A stretch of DNA of 26,686 nt. Origin: Thermomicrobiales bacterium (GTDB taxonomy: Bacteria > Chloroflexota > Chloroflexia > Thermomicrobiales > UBA6265). Numbering within the stretch: position 1 is the first letter of the stretch; every line of letters begins with the position of its first letter. Both the position numbers and the translations under genes were made by a program. This document shows positions 24,495 through 26,686 of the stretch, piece after piece. The stretch spans positions 1-26,686 of the forward strand of contig JAUJLY010000003.1 in assembly GCA_030447145.1 (NCBI GenBank). The letters run 5' to 3'. The notes below the pieces were generated by a model, which worked only from the letters and a program-made list of their open reading frames with translations, was not told the origin of the DNA and searched no databases.

Positions 24495-25286
24495 TCACTC
24501 GGGCAGAAAAATGAAATTGTTCACATAGGTCTTCGAGAGGACATTCCCGGCCGATGCCGCCTGATGCATCGTGACGTTGAAGGCAGACAATGACCTACGA
24601 AACTGACCCTCCTCGAGGAACTCACCGCGATAGCCATGCACCAGGATCCGCTCGAATACCGCCTCGACGGGACGGCTGCCGAGATCACTGTTGATCTCGA
24701 TCAGGATATTCGGGCGGCATTCACGTAACGTTCGCTCCGCTCCTGCAAGGACATCCAGCTCATGTCCCTCGACGTCGATCTTGAGGAAGCTCACAGGACG
24801 CTCGACATTCGACAGTACGTCGTCCAGCGTCCGCGTCCCAACCTTGCGAGTGACCAAGGGTCCCGGATCACCGTCCTGGGTTGCTACTTCCAGGGTGGAC
24901 AAGGCCGTCTTCTGCGAACCGTCCAGTAACGGAACACGAAGCTCTGCCTCACCCTCACTGGAGGAAAGAGCGCATCGCAGCACAGTGATCGGCAGGCGAA
25001 GCGAGCGGGCACCACGCTCCAGCAGGAGTGCGTCCTCCTCGATCGGCTCGATGCTGATGACCTGGCCCTGTTTCCCGACCAACCGCGCCATCGCGACACT
25101 ATACGTGCCGAAATGTGCCCCAACATCCACGGCGACGGTGCCGGGACGGATAAGCCGCTTCAACTCGTGAAGTTCCGGCTCACCAAGACGCTGATGCAGC
25201 ATCGCGTTCATGGCCAGAACCAGCCCTGGCGGCAACTTGCGCATCGATCCCCGTTCGACACGCGCAACCAGTGATGTCAGGTTCAT
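24495..25286 (-). CDS. FkbM family SAM-dependent methyltransferase
   Basis: A 263-residue cytoplasmic methyltransferase that moves a methyl group from S-adenosylmethionine, in characterised relatives to an oxygen of a sugar, polyketide or nodulation factor. The SAM-binding motif I is VAVDVGAHFGTYSVAMA (about residues 51-67) with the acidic VISIEPIEE strand after it; the family hallmark FLKIDVEGHELDVLAGA (about 167-183) and PNILIEIN follow. The frame is open to 25478, but the extra 64 residues are unlike the family and overlap the Nudix gene region; ATG 25286, preceded by a GGGGGAAG run, gives the normal length. It is divergent from the Nudix gene. With a glycosyltransferase and a GT-C protein at the other end of the window, surface-glycan methylation is possible, but the distance is large. 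Confidence 0.88.
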   Translation of the reverse strand: MNLTSLVARVERGSMRKLPPGLVLAMNAMLHQRLGEPELHELKRLIRPGTVAVDVGAHFGTYSVAMARLVGKQGQVISIEPIEEDALLLERGARSLRLPITVLRCALSSSEGEAELRVPLLDGSQKTALSTLEVATQDGDPGPLVTRKVGTRTLDDVLSNVERPVSFLKIDVEGHELDVLAGAERTLRECRPNILIEINSDLGSRPVEAVFERILVHGYRGEFLEEGQFRRSLSAFNVTMHQAASAGNVLSKTYVNNFIFLPE

Positions 25287-25347
25287 GAATCGCTTCCCCC
25301 TATACTCCGTGCTGTTGGCCGCCAGCATAGCAGTCAGGACCCATCCC

Positions 25348-26016
25348 GTGATAACACCCCCAGCCCAGGACCCTGAAGAACTTTTCGATGTCGTCACCGC
25401 CGATGGAAAGCCAACCGGTATCACTAAACGTCGCGTCGATGTGCACCGGGACGGGGACTGGCACCGATCGCTCCACATTTGGGTTTACGGGGTTCAAAAT
25501 GACGATGCTTTCATCCTCATGAACCAGCGTGGACTCGGCAAGGACACCCAGCCAGGCTTGCTCGATCCGACTGTCGGCGGTCACCTGGGTGCCGGTGAGA
25601 CGGTCGAGGAGGCCTATCGCGAGATGGAGGAGGAAATCGGCATCCTTCCCGACGTTTCCAGGCTCCACCATATCGGCACGCGGCCGCGGGCAGCAGAACA
25701 CACCACACCGGGAGTGATCGACCGCGAATTGCAGGAGGTTTTCCTGTATCGCGACGATCGCCCACTGACCGCCTACCAGCCTAACCCGGCCGAACTGGAA
25801 AGTTTAATCCAAATTTCCCTCACGACGGCACGGCGCTTCTTCGCCAACGAAGCGGAGACTGTCACCGCAATACGGCTGGACGCACACGACGGCTCCATCA
25901 GCACCATCACCGTTACCAGGGATTTGGTCGCGCCCATTCAGAACGACCGGTACTTCCTCAGGGTCGTTCTCGCGATCGAACGCGTCCTTCGCGGCGACCA
26001 CTACGTTCTCGTGTAG
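25348..26016 (+). CDS. Nudix hydrolase, COG1443/YfcD-like
   Basis: A 222-residue cytoplasmic enzyme expected to hydrolyse a nucleoside-diphosphate-linked compound. The N-terminal ELFDVVTADGKPTGITKRR, then VHRDGDWHRSLHIWVYG, matches the subgroup related to isopentenyl-diphosphate isomerase. The Nudix box is GHLGAGETVEEAYREMEEEIGI: the metal-binding REMEEEIG core is intact, but only six residues separate the first Glu from the Arg, where the consensus has seven. The frame is open to 25210, and ATG 25285 would add 21 residues; GTG 25348 is preferred because AGGA (25336-25339) is 8 bases upstream, the protein then starts close to the fold, and there is no overlap with the divergent methyltransferase gene. 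The C-terminal ~70 residues are of unknown role. Confidence 0.88.
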   Translation: MITPPAQDPEELFDVVTADGKPTGITKRRVDVHRDGDWHRSLHIWVYGVQNDDAFILMNQRGLGKDTQPGLLDPTVGGHLGAGETVEEAYREMEEEIGILPDVSRLHHIGTRPRAAEHTTPGVIDRELQEVFLYRDDRPLTAYQPNPAELESLIQISLTTARRFFANEAETVTAIRLDAHDGSISTITVTRDLVAPIQNDRYFLRVVLAIERVLRGDHYVLV

Positions 26017-26230
26017 ATGCCCAGGCGTAGCGCGGTGATCGAAGGGGTAGCCTCAACGGCTCCCTTGCGGCGGGTAGAGTTGTCCCACGACATCTGGCTG
26101 CGCGACGCTCCAAACCACTCTGAACGAAGGACTCGGGAGGACAGATCGGCGGAACACAACAAAATGACCCGACGGCAATCCGTCAGATCGCAGTAAGAGA
26201 CAGCCATCACCCGAGAGTGATTGCACACTC
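26017..26230. other. Gap between the Nudix gene and the MmcQ/YjbR gene
   Basis: About 214 bases between two converging genes. Apart from a 5-bp dyad (GACGG-CAAT-CCGTC), I see no gene, promoter or good terminator in it. Confidence 0.4.
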
Positions 26231-26605
26231 CTACACGGGATACGTGAGTTTGGTGGACAGTGGCGTCGCCACCCACACCTCGTGAACAAGTTCAGCTAAT
26301 AGCTCATCACCGATCTCGTCGAGATGCACGATGACCGTTGCGTATCCGTTGTAATGCTCCGTCGTGAAAAAGATGTCCGGTTCACCCTCCAGATGCACCT
26401 CCTTGTCGTCCGCATCCGCAACCCGCATCACGAACATGTCGTACCGCTTCACACGAGGCTTTCGGGGATGCACTTTTTCGGGGTAGGGAGCAAGCATGAA
26501 GCGTCCATCACGACTAAAGTCATAGCTCCCCTCGCCCTTCTCCACCACCCCGTCCATCCGTAGCGCGTGAAAGCGAAGGTCATCCTTGCCTGCTATAACC
26601 ACCAC
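26231..26605 (-). CDS. MmcQ/YjbR family protein
   Basis: A 124-residue small protein of the MmcQ/YjbR (DUF419) superfamily, whose CyaY-like fold is thought to bind DNA or another ligand; no reaction is known. Matching segments are the N-terminal helix and turn with ALRMDGVVEKGEGSYDF, a middle strand region VKRYDMFVMRVADADDKE, and the hallmark EGEPDIFFTTEHYNGYATVIVHLDEI followed by LLAELVHEVWVATPLS. The start is a GTG at 26605; a stop lies two codons upstream in frame, so the protein cannot begin earlier, and the ribosome-binding site is poor (GAAAGG almost touching the GTG). An ATG at residue 17 would remove part of the domain. Confidence 0.75.
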   Translation of the reverse strand: MVVIAGKDDLRFHALRMDGVVEKGEGSYDFSRDGRFMLAPYPEKVHPRKPRVKRYDMFVMRVADADDKEVHLEGEPDIFFTTEHYNGYATVIVHLDEIGDELLAELVHEVWVATPLSTKLTYPV

Positions 26606-26641
26606 CTTTCACACGATTGGACCGCCGGAGAAGATCTATAC

Positions 26642-26686
26642 ATGGTCAGAGGTTTCCGTCGGTCAACGTTCACCGTCAGCATTATG
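26642..26686 (+). CDS. Possible start of a gene cut by the right edge
   Basis: An ATG at 26642 opens 15 codons to the end of the window without a stop, and GGAG (26627-26630) lies 11 bases upstream. It would be divergent from the MmcQ/YjbR gene with 36 bases between the starts. The fragment is too short to name, and could be chance. Confidence 0.25.
   Translation, partial: MVRGFRRSTFTVSIM

Noticed and set aside
1..26686. CRISPR arrays, tRNA/rRNA genes, IS elements or attachment sites
   Set aside because: I saw no regularly spaced repeats, no cloverleaf-like sequence, and no transposase or integrase in any frame.

Overview
The window looks like a chromosomal segment of a GC-rich bacterium, most plausibly a Chloroflexota member close to the Thermomicrobia/Sphaerobacter group. 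The evidence is the PMT-like plus DUF2298 (Chlor_Arch_YYY) fusion protein typical of Chloroflexota and some archaea, frequent GTG starts, and a nuo cluster without nuoEFG. The lineage is an inference from gene content; there is no rRNA, tRNA, IS element, phage gene or CRISPR array in the window.

Layout. (1) 1-4963, plus strand: the 3' part of a GT4 glycosyltransferase, overlapped by a 1412-residue polytopic GT-C-like protein, closed by a perfect 18-bp hairpin terminator. (2) 4964-5621: a non-coding stretch with several inverted repeats. (3) 8229-5622, minus strand: a three-gene unit made of a uridine-kinase-like P-loop gene interrupted by an in-frame TGA, a DUF2171/PRC-barrel-like small protein, and an NhaA Na+/H+ antiporter with an antibiotic-biosynthesis-monooxygenase (ABM)-like domain fused to its N-terminus. 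(4) 8281-10337, plus: a Gfo/Idh/MocA oxidoreductase and an aldo/keto reductase. (5) 10521-12679, plus: KtrA and KtrB for K+ uptake. (6) 13272-24186, plus: nuoA-B-C-D-H-J-K-L-M-N, ending in a strong terminator. (7) 24495-26686: an FkbM-type methyltransferase (minus), a divergent Nudix hydrolase (plus), an MmcQ/YjbR protein (minus), and what may be the start of another gene at the right edge.

How the genes fit together. The nuo genes encode the whole membrane arm of complex I plus the NuoB/C/D part of the connecting module. The NADH-dehydrogenase genes (nuoE, F, G) and the ferredoxin-like nuoI are not here. Where nuoI is usually found there is instead a 20-codon ORF with its own Shine-Dalgarno sequence, coupled at both ends by TGATG overlaps to nuoH and nuoJ. 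NuoM carries an unusual ~80-residue His-rich hydrophilic insertion. NhaA, KtrAB and complex I all move H+, Na+ or K+, so the middle of the window is rich in ion-coupling functions, although they are in separate transcription units.

The points most worth following up are the nuoI-less operon with its bridging mini-ORF, the ABM-NhaA fusion, the in-frame TGA in the kinase gene, the NuoM insertion, and the structured intergenic region after the GT-C gene. I did not find a clearly new multi-gene system such as a defence island or biosynthetic cluster.
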